A stretch of DNA of 64,000 bases from Dugong dugon (lineage: Eukaryota; Chordata; Mammalia; Sirenia; Dugongidae): NCBI GenBank assembly GCA_030035585.1, contig CM057462.1, forward strand, positions 140,394,734-140,458,733. Reading direction: 5' to 3'. This document shows, piece after piece, positions 10,927 through 21,984 of this stretch. The notes under the pieces are model-generated. The model made no database searches. It saw only the letters and a list, made by a program, of their open reading frames with translations, and had not been told where the DNA came from. How positions within the stretch are numbered: the stretch's first letter is position 1; every line of letters begins with the position of its first letter. Position numbers and translations under genes: made by a program.

Positions 10927-12113
10927 AAACCCATGAAAAATTTCACACACAAAATGTAACAATCTTTGCTGGTTACCAGGGTTGGGAGGGGTGGGGGGGG
11001 AATACTAAATAGGCAATAGATAAGTGGTATCTTGGGTGAAGGGTGAGACAGTACACAATACAGGGGAAACTAGCACAACCTATACAAGGAAAGGTCATGG
11101 AAGCCCCATAGACACATCCAAACTCCCTGAGGGACTGGATTGCTGGGCAGAGGGCTGTGGGGACCATGGTCTCGGGTAACATCTAGCTCAACTGGCATGA
11201 CACAGCTTATAAAGACAATGCTCTCCATTCTACCTTGGTGAGTAGTGTCTGGGGTCTTAAAAGCCTGTGAGCGGCCATCTAAGATACTCCACTGGTCTCA
11301 TCCCTTTGGGAGCAATGGAGAATGAAGAGAACAGGATACAAGGAAAAGATTAGTCGAAAGGACTAACTGTCCACAGCTACCAAGGCCTCCACCGGCCTGA
11401 GTCCAGTACAGATAGATGGTGCCTGGCTACCACCACTGACTGCTCTGACCAGGATCACAACAGGGGGTTCTGGACAGAGCTGGAGAAGGATGTAGAGCAT
11501 AATTCTCACTCACAAAAAAAAGACCAGATTTACTGGCCTAAAGGAGACTGGAGAAACCTCGAGAGTATGGCCCCCAGACCCCCAGACACCCTTTTAGCTC
11601 AGTGGTGAAGTTACCTCCGAGGTTCACTGTTCAGCCTGGGAGTGGACAGCCCCATAAATCCAAATGAGACTAATGAGGTACAGGAGTCCAGGGACAAGGG
11701 CCAGAAGGCAGAAGGGGAAAACGAAGCTGGTGATAGGGAACCCAAGGTTGAGTAAGGATATTGTTAATGTGTTGTGAGATTGTTAACCATTGTCATAGGG
11801 CAACATTTGTAGTAACTGTTAAATGAGAAACTATTTTGTTCTGTAAGCCTTCATCTTAAGTGAGAATCACAGCACAATTGGAAGAGCGTAGTCTATGTCA
11901 CTGAACTGTGCATGTAGAAATTTTTGAAATGGTGTATCTTTGGCTATGTGTATTTTCACCAAAAAAAAAAAAGGTTGAGAAGTTAGAGGGTTAATATGTT
12001 GTGGGGTTGTTAACCAATATCATAAAACAACATGTGTATTACTGTTTCATGAGAAACTATTTGTTCTGTAAGCCTTCATCTGAAGTACAATAAAATATAT
12101 ATTAAAAAAAAAA
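10927..12113 (+). other. L1-A 3'UTR with two tail units
   Basis: The 1.2-kb 3'UTR starts with the G-rich 'gggaggggtggggggg' stretch near 10983. A ~105-bp tail unit occurs twice: 11761-11870 and 11991-12092 ('gagaaactat..ttgttctgtaagccttcatct'). Between them lies a different segment ending in an A-run (11960-11971). The last unit carries 'caataaaa' and the terminal A-run. Confidence 0.85.
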
Positions 12114-12127
12114 AAGATTTACCTCTG

Positions 12128-14779
12128 CTTCAGGGTGTGATTTATAACTGCAGGATGGAAATTTTTGCAAGATACAGTGCAAACTAAAATTAGGTTATGC
12201 TAAAGAGTGTGTCTTTCCTTACCCTCATTCTTCTTGCACAGATGTTCCAAGAAGCATGTGACTTTAATGGCTAGCCGATTCTCAGAAAATGTCCCCTGGC
12301 CCCCTGGAAAAATGTTTTTACAACCTTGTACTTTTCTATGACTATGTCTCAAGTGAGGTTAAATGTCAACCAATCATATTTTATGCTGTAAAGTTCCTCT
12401 TACTTGTGGTATTTTCCTTTGTAACTGCATGTTAAGATGAGCTTTTCGGAGCACTTCACAATTTCACGTCATGCTTTCCAATTCGTGAATTGCATTTTTC
12501 TGCAAATAATACTTTTTTGCTTTACTTTAACAGAGTTGAGGTTTCACTCTTTGACATATCAAATTTAAGTAATCTAAAAAGGCTATATACTAAATCTTTG
12601 TAAAATATTGTTACAAGTGTGAAATATGGTTTTAATTTTTTGAATAAATTTGTCTACTAGTCATACTTAAGCATGATTCTGTCCAATCATCTCCTTCATT
12701 GATACCATGAAGAAAGTAACATCTTACCATAAATAGCATTGTGCGATGGAAAAAATTCTGTTTTAGAAGTCAGAAAATGTATGTGTACTTTCTGAGTGAC
12801 TCTAGCATGTCATTTAGTATCTCTGAGTCTGCTGGTTGAATCAAGACGGGTTTGTTCTTAAATTATCTCTAGTAATCCCTTTCAGATATATATGTTACTA
12901 GCTCATTTTTAAATTTTTTGGTTGAACTGAATTAAATCTGAGATAGTCAGAGACTTATTTAAAACAGAGTAAGTCGTAGAACCACATATAGGAAGCAATG
13001 GAAGATTAATCTCTTTTCTATGGACATTTCCCACTCAATCCATCTGCAATTCACACATAAACAAATATACAAGTTTTCTCACATGTGAAAATCAAAATGC
13101 AATACAAAGAAAGAAGAAGACTTTCTAGCCCAGTCTTTCCTTCCTTAGCTGTAGTGTCCGCATGTCAAAAAAGAAAAAAAAAAAAATTATTTTGCCACAG
13201 GATTGATGTCAGTGAGTTGAAATAAACTGGACAGATGTAACTATAACACATTTTACTTAGTAGGTCTAACCATCCTTTGCTTGCTTTAAAAATTAAAAAT
13301 TAAAAATGCTTCTTAGGCTAACAGTGTTACATGTTCACCTGCAATTCAGTATCCACCCACTTATTGTGCACTTTCTTTCAGTTGTTTAAACATTACATTA
13401 TCTTTTTAGTAAATTAGCTTCTGCGTTCCCAAATTCACACATGAATGCTCTTTAAAGAAGGTTTATTAAGTTGGCTCATTGTCCGTGTGATTCTGGTAAT
13501 CACTGCAAATTAACACTTTGCAACATCTCCCTCTGACATTACCTTTCTCTCTGAAGCTGGAAAAGGGAACAACCATAGTGTGATTCACATACAACTTTTT
13601 TGCTTTACATGTCTTTCTGGAATATATTAGTCATTTTCCCAATTCTTCCCTAGCTTAAACTTTTGTTTGAAAACCAGGCATTTAACTAGAAATATACACT
13701 GACACATGCTTGCATGTGTGTGTTTTGATTATTCCCTTCAATTACTCAGATAGATGAAACTATTTTACTGTGTTATAACCGTAATTTGAGGCACTTTAGA
13801 AATACATTGTCATCTCAGATGATAAATCTATATATTATTAAGATATAAAATGGTGGAAATATTTTCTTGTTTATAATTCTTCATTTTTTTAATTCTTCGT
13901 TTTGTTTCTACAAATTATATGCACACAGCATAAGATGCAAACAAAGAAAATCTTATCATACCTTGTTTTTTCCATTGTCAATATTTAAGCGCCATTTCAG
14001 AAGCTTAAGCCTTAGCAGCAATTTGAACCCAAATAAAAAAGATTTTTATTGACTGAATTGGAGTATTGCTGTTATTACTACACACGGGGTGCATACAATG
14101 ATCACAGTAAATATGTTATTCTCAGGCTTTGTGATACTTCCAGTCATGAGCTCCAGACGAGATGTTGGATATAATGAATTCCATGTTTCCGCAAGTCTTG
14201 TTACAATGAACTCTCACTGTGTGCTTCAATATTCTAAAAAGTCTTTGCATAGATTTTTAGATAAGATTGAAAATAATTCAGCAATATTTGAGAATCCATT
14301 TACTAATAATAAGAGATTTGGAGTGCCTGCTTCCCTGTTATCTATTAAAATAATCTATTAAATGGAGAAGTTTATTTTTAAAGTGGTATTTTTTTTCAAT
14401 TTTTCCAGTCTTTTCTGTTTATTAAGTTAATAATGAATAAAATAGATATTTATAGTAATTAAGGTGTATTAAAATATAAAAATTGTTAATATTTATATTT
14501 TTTTCACAAATTATTGATACACTATGTCAACACATGCCAGGCACTGTGCCTCATGCTTATTATGCTGTGGTAAAGAAAACAGCTAAAGTCCCTGACCTCA
14601 TGGGCCAGGTAATATAACAGTGGAGGTAAACATAAGCCTACCGATCAAGGAAAGTAACAATATTCCAAGTATTATAAATTGGTATTTATGGATGGAATAA
14701 AATTTTGACTAATAGCAACATAAATAGAGCAAAAAACTGTAACTGAATTAACTTGAAAAGAACTCAATTGGATTTTCAT
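12128..14779. other. AT-rich sequence without a recognised gene
   Basis: 2.6 kb with no clear repeat or exon. The longest frame (14089-14361 plus, 90 codons) has no recognisable domain and ordinary AT-rich composition. An A-run lies near 13170-13187. Confidence 0.5.
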
Positions 14780-16150
14780 CACCTCCCCAAATAGAGATTA
14801 GAGTGCTTCAGGGCTCAGTCTTTATCCCTCTTTTCTCTCTACACACACTCCCTTGATGATCTCTCCCATTTTCATGACTATAAATACTAGCTATACTTTG
14901 ATGATTACACTTTTATATCTCCAGCCTGGACCTACACTCTGAATTTCAGTCTTCTGTATCCAACTGCCAACTCAAGATCAATGCCTAATACACATCTCAC
15001 ACTTAACTTCTCTAACTGCCTCCTGAGCTTTTGATCCAAATCTACATCTCCCCAACTCTTCTTCATCTCAGAAAATGGCACCACCATTCACCCAATGCCT
15101 TATGCAAGAAACGTGGAATGCATCTTTGACTCTTCTCTTTCTCTCTGGAGCTACATTCAATCTCTTAACAAATTCTATTAGTACGTCCAGAATCTCACCA
15201 CATCTTCCAAAAGGCAAATCAGTAAACACTGTTTTAAAGAGTGTTGTCATTGTGTATTTGGCCTTATTAAATAATCTTACTGGGAAAAAAAAAAAAACAA
15301 TAACTTACCTTGTATTCAGGCATATACGATACATGCTAAATAGGTAATTACTTATGTCGTGTCTATCTCCCCACTTATGCTGCTGATTTCAGGAAGTCAG
15401 AGACCTTAAATGTTTTGTCTCCTACAGCATAAAAAATAATGGCATAGTGTCTGGAAAGTAGTGGGCATGGGCTCTCAATCATTTGGTGATAACAGTTCCA
15501 AAAGAGACTGATATCATATGCATCTCTGACTTTATCTCACATTATTCTCCACATCATTCACTTTGTTTGAACTGCAGTGGCTTCCTTGAGGAGCCCTGGT
15601 GGTGCAGTGGTTAAGAGCTACAGCTGCTAACCAAAAGATGGGCATTTTGAATCCACCAGCCACTTCTTGGAAACCCTATGGAGCAATTCTACTCTCTTGC
15701 ATCAAATTACTATGAGTCTGAGTTGACTCAATGGCAACAGGTTTGGTTTTGGACTTCCTTGCTACTCCAAGAACATACAATGCCTATCCCTGCCTCAGGT
15801 GTTTGCATTTGCTATTATTCTGTCCACCCTGTTCCTTCCTCAGATATATAAATAGCTCACTCTCTCATCAGTCCAGATTTTTACTCAGATATCCCATTCT
15901 CAGTGAGGCCTTACCTCATCACCCAAATACAACCCCTATTGCTAATACGTTAATCACTCTTCCAGGCTTTACTAAAGCATTTATCACTATATATTATACT
16001 ACGTGTTTTACTTATTTATCTTGTAATTTGTCAGTTTCCACAACCAGAGTATAGCTTCCATGAAGACAACAGATATATTTTTTCTGCTTTGTTCAGATTT
16101 TTGCTGCATAATAATAGCTCAATGAATATTTCTTAAATAAAAGAATGAAT
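14780..16150 (+). mobile_element. L2 LINE, 3' region (fragmented)
   Basis: 14780-15245 matches the L2 reverse-transcriptase C-terminal region ('ttttatatctccagcc...', 'catctttgactcttctctttctct'). 15340-15480 and 15500-16150 match L2 3'UTR text ('ctgcctcaggtgtttgcatttgct', 'tccatgaagacaacag', 'agctcaatgaatatttctta'). Strongly decayed and interrupted by an AfroSINE at 15589. An ancient mammalian insertion with no coding capacity. Confidence 0.8.
15589..15753 (+). mobile_element. AfroSINE inserted in L2, with 8-bp TSD
   Basis: A complete copy from 'aggagccctggtggtgcag' to 'aacaggtttggttttgg'. The direct repeat CTTCCTTG lies at 15581-15588 and 15754-15761, inside L2 3'UTR text that reads on across the SINE. 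The SINE is therefore younger than the L2. Confidence 0.95.
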
Positions 16151-16349
16151 AAATTAATTACTCTCTAAAACTGTATTGAATGACTTAAAACATGGCGCTG
16201 ATATAAAGGCGCTGATGTTTAAAATGCATGTGAAGAGTTTTAACTATCTCATTGGATTATTAAGCAGATTACATGGCATTGTATGTGTAAATTCCATAGT
16301 AATCACTCAGAAAAACGTGGCTATTTTCAATAGACCATAAGCTTGAATA

Positions 16350-17049
16350 GTGTTGCTGTTGTTAGTTGCCATTGAGTAGCTTCTAATTCAAGGTGTCCCC
16401 ATGTGTGCAGTGTAGAAGTACCCCATAAGATTTTCAAGGCCATGACCTTTCAAAAACAGATCACTGAGTCTGTCTCTAGAGGCAACTCTAGGTGGGTTTG
16501 AACTGCTAGGCTTTCAGCTGTTAGTCAAGTGCTTAACAGTTTTCAATACTGTCTTAGTCTGGGTTCCCTAGAGAAGCAAAACCAGTAAAGCATATAAATA
16601 TATATAAAGAGAGATTTATATCAAAGAAATAGCTCATGTGATTGTAGAGTCTGGGACTTCCCAAGTCCTTGGATCAGGATAGAGGCTTCTCTCGATTCAC
16701 GTAGCCGCAGAGGCTGGCAAACCCAAGATCGGCAGGTGGGAGAGCTGGGCTCCTGCTCTCAGGCTGTGAAGATCAACAAAACCCAAGACAGTCAGATGAG
16801 CTAATAGCTCAAGTCTCAAGAACCGGAGATCAGACAAACAGGAGGCAGCTGCAGGATCCAGAGCAAGCAAAAAAGCCAGAATATCTGCTTATATTTGGAT
16901 GCAGGCTACACACCCAAGGAAACTCCCTTTCAGCTGATTGGCTACTCGCAGCAGATTCCATCATGGGAGTAATCACATATAAACACTGACAATCATCACC
17001 GAGCCAAGTTAACACACAATATTAACCATCACAACTACCCAGGAACACC
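16350..17049 (-). mobile_element. AfroSINE split by an ERVL LTR; 11-bp TSD
   Basis: The RTE-like tail starts at 16350 (reverse orientation) and the body reaches 16549. The SINE head resumes at about 17039 ('cccaggaacacc'). The SINE's own TSD AAGCTTGAATA is perfect at 16339-16349 and 17050-17060, bracketing SINE plus LTR. This orders events: SINE first, LTR second. Confidence 0.88.
16550..17033 (-). mobile_element. ERVL (MLT2-like) solo LTR, - strand, inside an AfroSINE
   Basis: 484 bp bounded by TGT...ACA. On the minus strand it begins TGTGATGGTTAAT and ends with 'ctctagggaacccagact' and 'aagaca', like the copies at 18243 and 27547. The 5-bp flanks are AATAC (16545-16549) and ACTAC (17034-17038), a target duplication with one mismatch. 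No internal viral genes remain, so it is a solo LTR left by recombination. Confidence 0.8.
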
Positions 17050-17288
17050 AAGCTTGAATATAGTAGTACTTTTTTATGTTTAGCCCACCAGCAAAGTTTT
17101 GAACTCGATCTTTTCATGGTAGATTCTCCATAAACACTTAATGACTTATTATTGGAAAACAAATCTTGACATGTCAAAGTAAAAAATTTTAAAGTATATT
17201 TCAAAGTCATTAAATATTTTAAGAAGCAAAATTATTTAATCCACTTCTAATTTTGGAAATAAGTTTGGTGACTGCTATATGACTATGG

Positions 17289-17500
17289 AATCCCTGGGTA
17301 GCACAAACAGTTAAGTTCTCAGCTACTAAACAAAAGGTTGCAGGTTTGAATCTACCCAGAGGTGCCTGGCAAGAAAGGCCTGGCAATCTACTTCTGTAAG
17401 ATTATAGCCACTGAAAACCCTATAGAGCACAGTTCTGCTCTGAAACACATGGGCCACCATGAGTAAAAATAGAGTTGATGGCATCTGTTTTGTTTTTGGT
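17289..17500 (+). mobile_element. AfroSINE (longer variant), first of two back to back
   Basis: About 212 bp with the extra middle motif 'gaaaggcctggcaatctact' and the tail 'tagagttgatggcatctg'. TSD ATGACTATGG at 17279-17288 and 17501-17510, perfect. Confidence 0.9.
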
Positions 17501-17520
17501 ATGACTATGGATTGCAAAAG

Positions 17521-17719
17521 AAGCCCTGGTGGTACAGTGGTTAAGTGCTCACTGCTAATCGAAAAGTTCAGTGGTTCAAAACCCACCAGCTGATCCGCAG
17601 GAGAAATATGTGGCAGTCTGCTTCTGTAAAGATTTACAGCCTTGAAAACTCTATGGGGCAGTTCTACTCAGTCCTATAGGGTTGCTCTGAGTCAAAATCT
17701 ACTCAACAGTAACTGGTAT
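17521..17719 (+). mobile_element. AfroSINE, second of two back to back
   Basis: Starts 'aagccctggtggtacagtgg' and ends near 'cagtaactggtat'. Its TSD, ATGGATTGCAAAAG (17507-17520) against ATGGATTACAAGAG (17720-17733), overlaps the right TSD of the preceding SINE. It therefore landed at the edge of the earlier insertion. Confidence 0.9.
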
Positions 17720-17865
17720 ATGGATTACAAGAGGTTGTGAATGAAAACAGGAAGACAAATCTAAAAAAAAAAAAAAAAAAACTGTTAGTGTAGTCCAAGT
17801 GAAAATTACAAGAATAAATTGAAGAAGTGTATATAGAGAAAACTGGAAAAATTTTTAAATTATTC

Positions 17866-18232
17866 TGTGTGGGGATATATGCCATTTAAACATGGCTGCA
17901 CTATTGACAACTGCAGCCCCCACAGGCCTCTATGCTGCACAGCATGTTGAGACTTGTCTCCAACATGTCGAGACTTGTCCAGATGTGTTCTCCCAAACCT
18001 ATTGTCCCTTTACTGATTGACTTGTTTACCTGAGTTCCTTCTTCCTTGCCTGTAGTCAAAGCCCATTGTTTTGTTAATTGCCTTATTGATTGCTGTATTG
18101 ACTATAAAATAAACTCCTGGGACTGAAGTGGGGGTCGATGCCTCAGAGTGACCCTCCTGGCCCCACTTCTCTGTAAGAGTTGTGTAGTTGGTTACTGTCT
18201 TCGCCGTCTCGATTACCGTCGCCACTGCGACA
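17866..18232 (+). mobile_element. Probable ERV1-class LTR
   Basis: 367 bp from TGTGTGGGG to '...actgcgaca'. It contains an AATAAA signal near 18107, a U5-like segment ('ttgtgtagttggttactg', 'ccgtcgccactgcg') and, just after the CA end, 'attttggagg', resembling the start of a gammaretroviral primer-binding region. Flanks are ATTC (17862-17865) and ATTT (18233-18236). No gag, pol or env follows, because an ERVL LTR begins at 18243. Class and ends are inferred. Confidence 0.45.
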
Positions 18233-18242
18233 ATTTTGGAGG

Positions 18243-18807
18243 TGTGATGGTAAAGATTGTGTGTCAACTTGGCTGGGCCATGATTCTCAGTGTTTTGGCA
18301 GTAGTATAATGTTACAATCCCTTCCCTGTTTAGATTTGATATGTGATCACCCACATAATGGATATCTGCTGTGAGTTGCCAATCAGTTGAAAGGGAGTTT
18401 CCTTGGGTGTGAGGCCAGTATCCTAATATAAGCAAACATTCTGGCAGGGCTCAGGGGCTTTTGATCACTCAGGATACTGCAGCTGGCTCCTGTTTGTCTG
18501 ACCTCCAGTTCTTGGGACTTGAGCTAGCAGCTTACCTGCAGTCTTGCATGCCAATCTTGGGATTTGTCAATCTTCACAGCCTGTGAGCAAGAGCCCTGCT
18601 CTCTGACCTGCTGATCTTGGGATCACCAACCCCTGCAGCTACGTGAATCAGGAGAAGCCTCTATCCTGATCTATGGATGTGGGATGTTCTGGCCTCTACA
18701 ACTGCATGAACTATTTACTTGATGTAAATCTCTCTCTATATATATATATATGTATATATTTATACACTTTACTGGCTTTGTTTTTCTAGAGAACTCAGCC
18801 TAAGACA
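18243..18807 (+). mobile_element. ERVL (MLT2-like) solo LTR with perfect 5-bp TSD
   Basis: 565 bp beginning TGTGATGGTAAAG and ending 'cagcctaagaca'. GGAGG at 18238-18242 is repeated at 18808-18812, the 5-bp duplication typical of ERVL. A T/A-rich 3' part with a TA repeat lies at 18735-18765. It is colinear with the LTR at 27547-28097 and with the reverse copy at 16550. No internal region is present. Confidence 0.85.
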
Positions 18808-18829
18808 GGAGGAATAATAAAAATATATT

Positions 18830-19110
18830 GTATATGGAGTGAAGGAGATGAAGGACTTCCTGAGAAGGAATCCCATTTTTATGTCTTAAGGAATTGGGTT
18901 GATGATGGTGCAATGCACTGATCTGTGGAAGTCTGGAACAAAGACATCTTAAATTTGAGATGACTGTAAGAAGGAAGATGTCAAGGAAGCAGTTGGGTTG
19001 GTTGGTCTAGACTTCAGAAGTAAGGTTTGAACTGGAGATATAAATTTGAGAGTCTGTGATATATTTGGGAGAAGAGATAAAAGCTCAGGAACTCAAGATG
19101 TCAGACAGAG
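18830..19110 (-). mobile_element. L2-type remnant (reverse orientation)
   Basis: Phrases 'gaaggatgtcaaggaag', 'ggagatataaatttgagagtc' and 'gctcaggaactcaaga' read as the reverse complement of L2 coding text (compare 'tttatatctccagcc' at about 14912). Short and decayed. Confidence 0.5.
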
Positions 19111-19339
19111 ATAGAATCATTGTCAAAAATCATGGAGAAGTAGTAGCTAGAGATGTGGAAGAAAACCAGAAAGTGTAGTGTCATGGAAGTTGGAGACTTA
19201 CTAGAATAATGGCAAGAGTCGCCAAAATTTTCAACTCCCCTTTTATTTTGAGAATCAGAGATGACCTCGTTGTAAGGCCCCAGTGAATTGTTCATTGTTT
19301 ATTTATTACCTGTTAGTCACTCGTGCCACAAGAATATTA

Positions 19340-20690
19340 TGACTTTTGTTGGCCAACAAAATCCAATCTACAATCTTAGACTAGCCATGGCAATGCTGAA
19401 AGTATCAAACAATATTGATATCACATGCAAGTAAAATTTTGCTAAAGATCATTCAAAAGCAATTGCAGCAGTCTATGACAGGGAACAGCCAGAAATTCAA
19501 ACTAGATTCAAAAGAAGATGCAGAATCAGGGGTATCATAGCTGATATCAGATGGATCCTGGCTGAAAGCAGAGAATAACAGAAAGATGTATACCTGTGTT
19601 TTATTGACTATGTAAAGGCATTCGACTGTGTGGATCATAACAAATTATGGATAACATTGAGAAGAATGGGAATTCCAGAACACTTAATCATGCTCATGAG
19701 GAACCTGTACATAGATCAAGAGGCAGCCGTTTGAACAGAACAAGAGGATACTGTGTGGTTTTAGGTCAGGAAAGGTATGCATCAGGATTGGTTCCTTTCA
19801 CCGTACCTATTCAATCTGTATGCTGAGCAAATAATCCGAGAAGCTGAACTATATGAGGAAGAATGGGACATTAAGATTGGTGGAAGACTCATTAACAACC
19901 TGCATTATACAGATGATACAACCTTGCTTGCTAAAAGTCAAGAGGACTTGAAGCACATACTGATGAGGATCAAAGACCACAGCCTTCAGTATGGATTACA
20001 CCTCAGCATAAAGAAAACAAAAATCTCACAACTGGACCAATAAGCAACATCATGATAAACGGAGATAAGATTGAAGTTGTCAAGGATTTCTTTTTACCTG
20101 GATCCACAATCAATACCCATGGAAGCAGCAGTCAAGAAATCAAAAGACGTGTTGCATTGGACAAATCTGCTGCAAAAGACCTCTTTAAAATGGTGAAAAG
20201 CAAAGATGTCACCTTGAAGACTAACATGTGCTTGACCGAAGTTGTGGTGTTTTCAATTGCCTCATATGCATGCGAAAGCTGGACAGTGAATAAGGAAGAC
20301 TGAAGAAGAATTGATGCCTTTGAATTGTGGTGTTGACAAAGAATATTGAATATACCACAGACTGCCAAAAGAATGAACAAATCTGTCTTGGAAGAAGTGC
20401 GACCAGAATGCTCCTTAAAAGGATGGATGGAGAGACTACATCTCACATATTTTGGACATGTTATCAGGAGGGATCAGTCCCTGAAGAAGGACATCAGGTG
20501 TGATAAAGTACAGGGTCAGCAAAAAAGAAGAAGACCCTCAAGGAGATGGATTGACACAGTGGCTGCAACAGTGGACTCAAGCATAACAGTGATTGTGAGG
20601 ATGGTGCAGGACCGGGCAGTGTTTCGTTCTGTCATACAAAGGGTTGCTATGAGTTGGAAATGACTCGAGGACACCTAACAACAACAAAGA
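19340..20690 (+). pseudogene. RTE (BovB-like) LINE reverse transcriptase remnant
   Basis: A 5'-truncated RTE-clade LINE. Palm motifs are readable in different frames: 'FIDYVKAFDCVDH' near 19600-19640, and the catalytic box as 'YTDDTTLLAK' near 19903-19932 (Y-T-D-D where family members usually read Y-A-D-D). Downstream come the conserved 'SYACESWTVNKED' (near 20262-20300), 'GHVIRRDQSL', 'RRPSRRWIDTV' and 'MVQDRAVFRSV'. Frameshifts and stops (for example after 20040 and 20300) break the frame. The 3' end, near 20640-20690 with 'CAACAACAA', matches AfroSINE tails. Non-functional. Confidence 0.9.
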
Positions 20691-21792
20691 GTGGTTTTGC
20701 CAAAGTGTTTCCCCTCATTTAATATTCAGTCTGTCACACCCATTTTCTCAAACTTTTAAGTTTCCCCACAAAACTCTTTATTACATCCTAACTGTCCTGA
20801 TATTTCTGAGTGCTATATACATTTAAACTTAAAACAAGCAAAAAAAAAAAAAAAAAAAAAACAAAGAGGCAGTGAGTACCTATAAAAAAAAGAGAGGGAA
20901 AAAGAAAGACTCAAATTCCAAAACAAGGCAGTTTCATTTACTTTGTGACAACTTTCATTATATTACTGATTATTCTACATTACAACTCACATCCTAATAT
21001 ACCGCCTTTAGCTAATGTATTGTTCTTGTTCTTGTATGACATTTTACGGAAGATACAGTATTTTATTTAAATTAAAATTTGGAGATATACACACACTGCA
21101 ATTGTTAATGTATAGACCATTGATTTTATGCATGGGTTCCAAAGAAATTAATAAACAGATCTTAGTAAATTCTCCAAGAAGTAAATTATGGCATAATAGT
21201 TTTTATTCATGGGATTCTTACTAATTTGATTGATTGATAGAAACAGTATGAGGAATAACGTAACTCTGCCTAAGACAGCTCTAGAGATTGTAACACATTT
21301 CAGAGAAGCATTCTGTTTGACCCAGTGTTGAACTCTGCTTTTTCTCATATAAACAATGAGTGTCCTGAAAGGTGAGTTTCCTCAGAGATTATTATTTGCA
21401 GTGAAAGATTTTATGACTCCTGGGAAGGCCCAGTTCTAACAATGATTTTAGCTTTTCTGGCAGAGTTTCTCATATCTCTCTCTTCAAGTTCTGCAAGGAC
21501 TGAGAAGTGAGAATTTATATGCTCAGGGATTCTTTGAGCATCTGCAATCACAAATATCCTTTGGAAATTTTGTGTTTTATCAAAACAAAATATATGTAAA
21601 TTTTGAATTGTATTAAATACTTTTGCAGTAAAATCTATGCTCTTAGAAGATATGTAGTGTTTATCAGAGTTGTGGCTCTGTGTCTTCCTGGAACATTCTC
21701 ATGTAGGCCCAGAAACATCACTTTGTGAAAAATTAAAGAATCATTTTATGAAGAAAGGCTGAAGAAAAGTGGAGAAAAGTCACAGAGAAGTA
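20691..21792. other. AT-rich sequence without a recognised gene
   Basis: An A-run lies at 20839-20861. No exon or assignable repeat is visible. Confidence 0.5.
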
Positions 21793-21805
21793 CATGTTTC
21801 CTAGA

Positions 21806-21971
21806 CCAAACCAAAACCAAACCCATTGCTGTCGAGTCCATTCCAACTCATAGCAACCCTATAGGACAGAGTAGAACTGCCCCAGATGGTTTCTGAGGAG
21901 TGGCTGGTGGATCCAAACTCCTGACCTTTTGCCTAGCAGCTGAACACTTAACCATTGTGCGACCAGGGCTC
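21806..21971 (-). mobile_element. AfroSINE, - strand, with 13-bp TSD
   Basis: Complete reverse copy, from 'ccaaaccaaaacc' to 'gaccagggctc'. Flanks CATGTTTCCTAGA (21793-21805) and CATGTTTCCCAGA (21972-21984) match at 12 of 13 positions. Among the less diverged AfroSINEs here. Confidence 0.95.
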
Positions 21972-21984
21972 CATGTTTCCCAGA

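Larger units (their letters stand above)
6997..12113 (+). mobile_element. L1-A: L1 LINE with TSDs, internally deleted in ORF2
   Basis: A 5.1-kb L1 with a true 5' end ('agagttccagcaaaatgg'), ORF1, inter-ORF spacer, ORF2 remnants, a long 3'UTR, an AATAAA-like signal and a poly(A) end. Perfect 14-bp TSDs (AAGATTTACCTCTG) lie at 6983-6996 and 12114-12127. Compared with L1-C, about 3.24 kb is missing between the endonuclease start and the ORF2 C-terminus, so the reverse transcriptase is absent. The junction lies in a 4-bp CACT at 10628-10631. It cannot move itself. Its 3'UTR carries two tails, as in L1-C and L1-D. Confidence 0.97.

Noticed and set aside
14089..14361. A 90-codon + strand frame in unique-looking sequence
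   Set aside because: No domain, no splice context and ordinary AT-rich composition; consistent with chance.
18010..18435. A 141-codon minus-strand frame
   Set aside because: It crosses the boundary between the ERV1-like LTR and the ERVL LTR, so it cannot be an ancestral gene.
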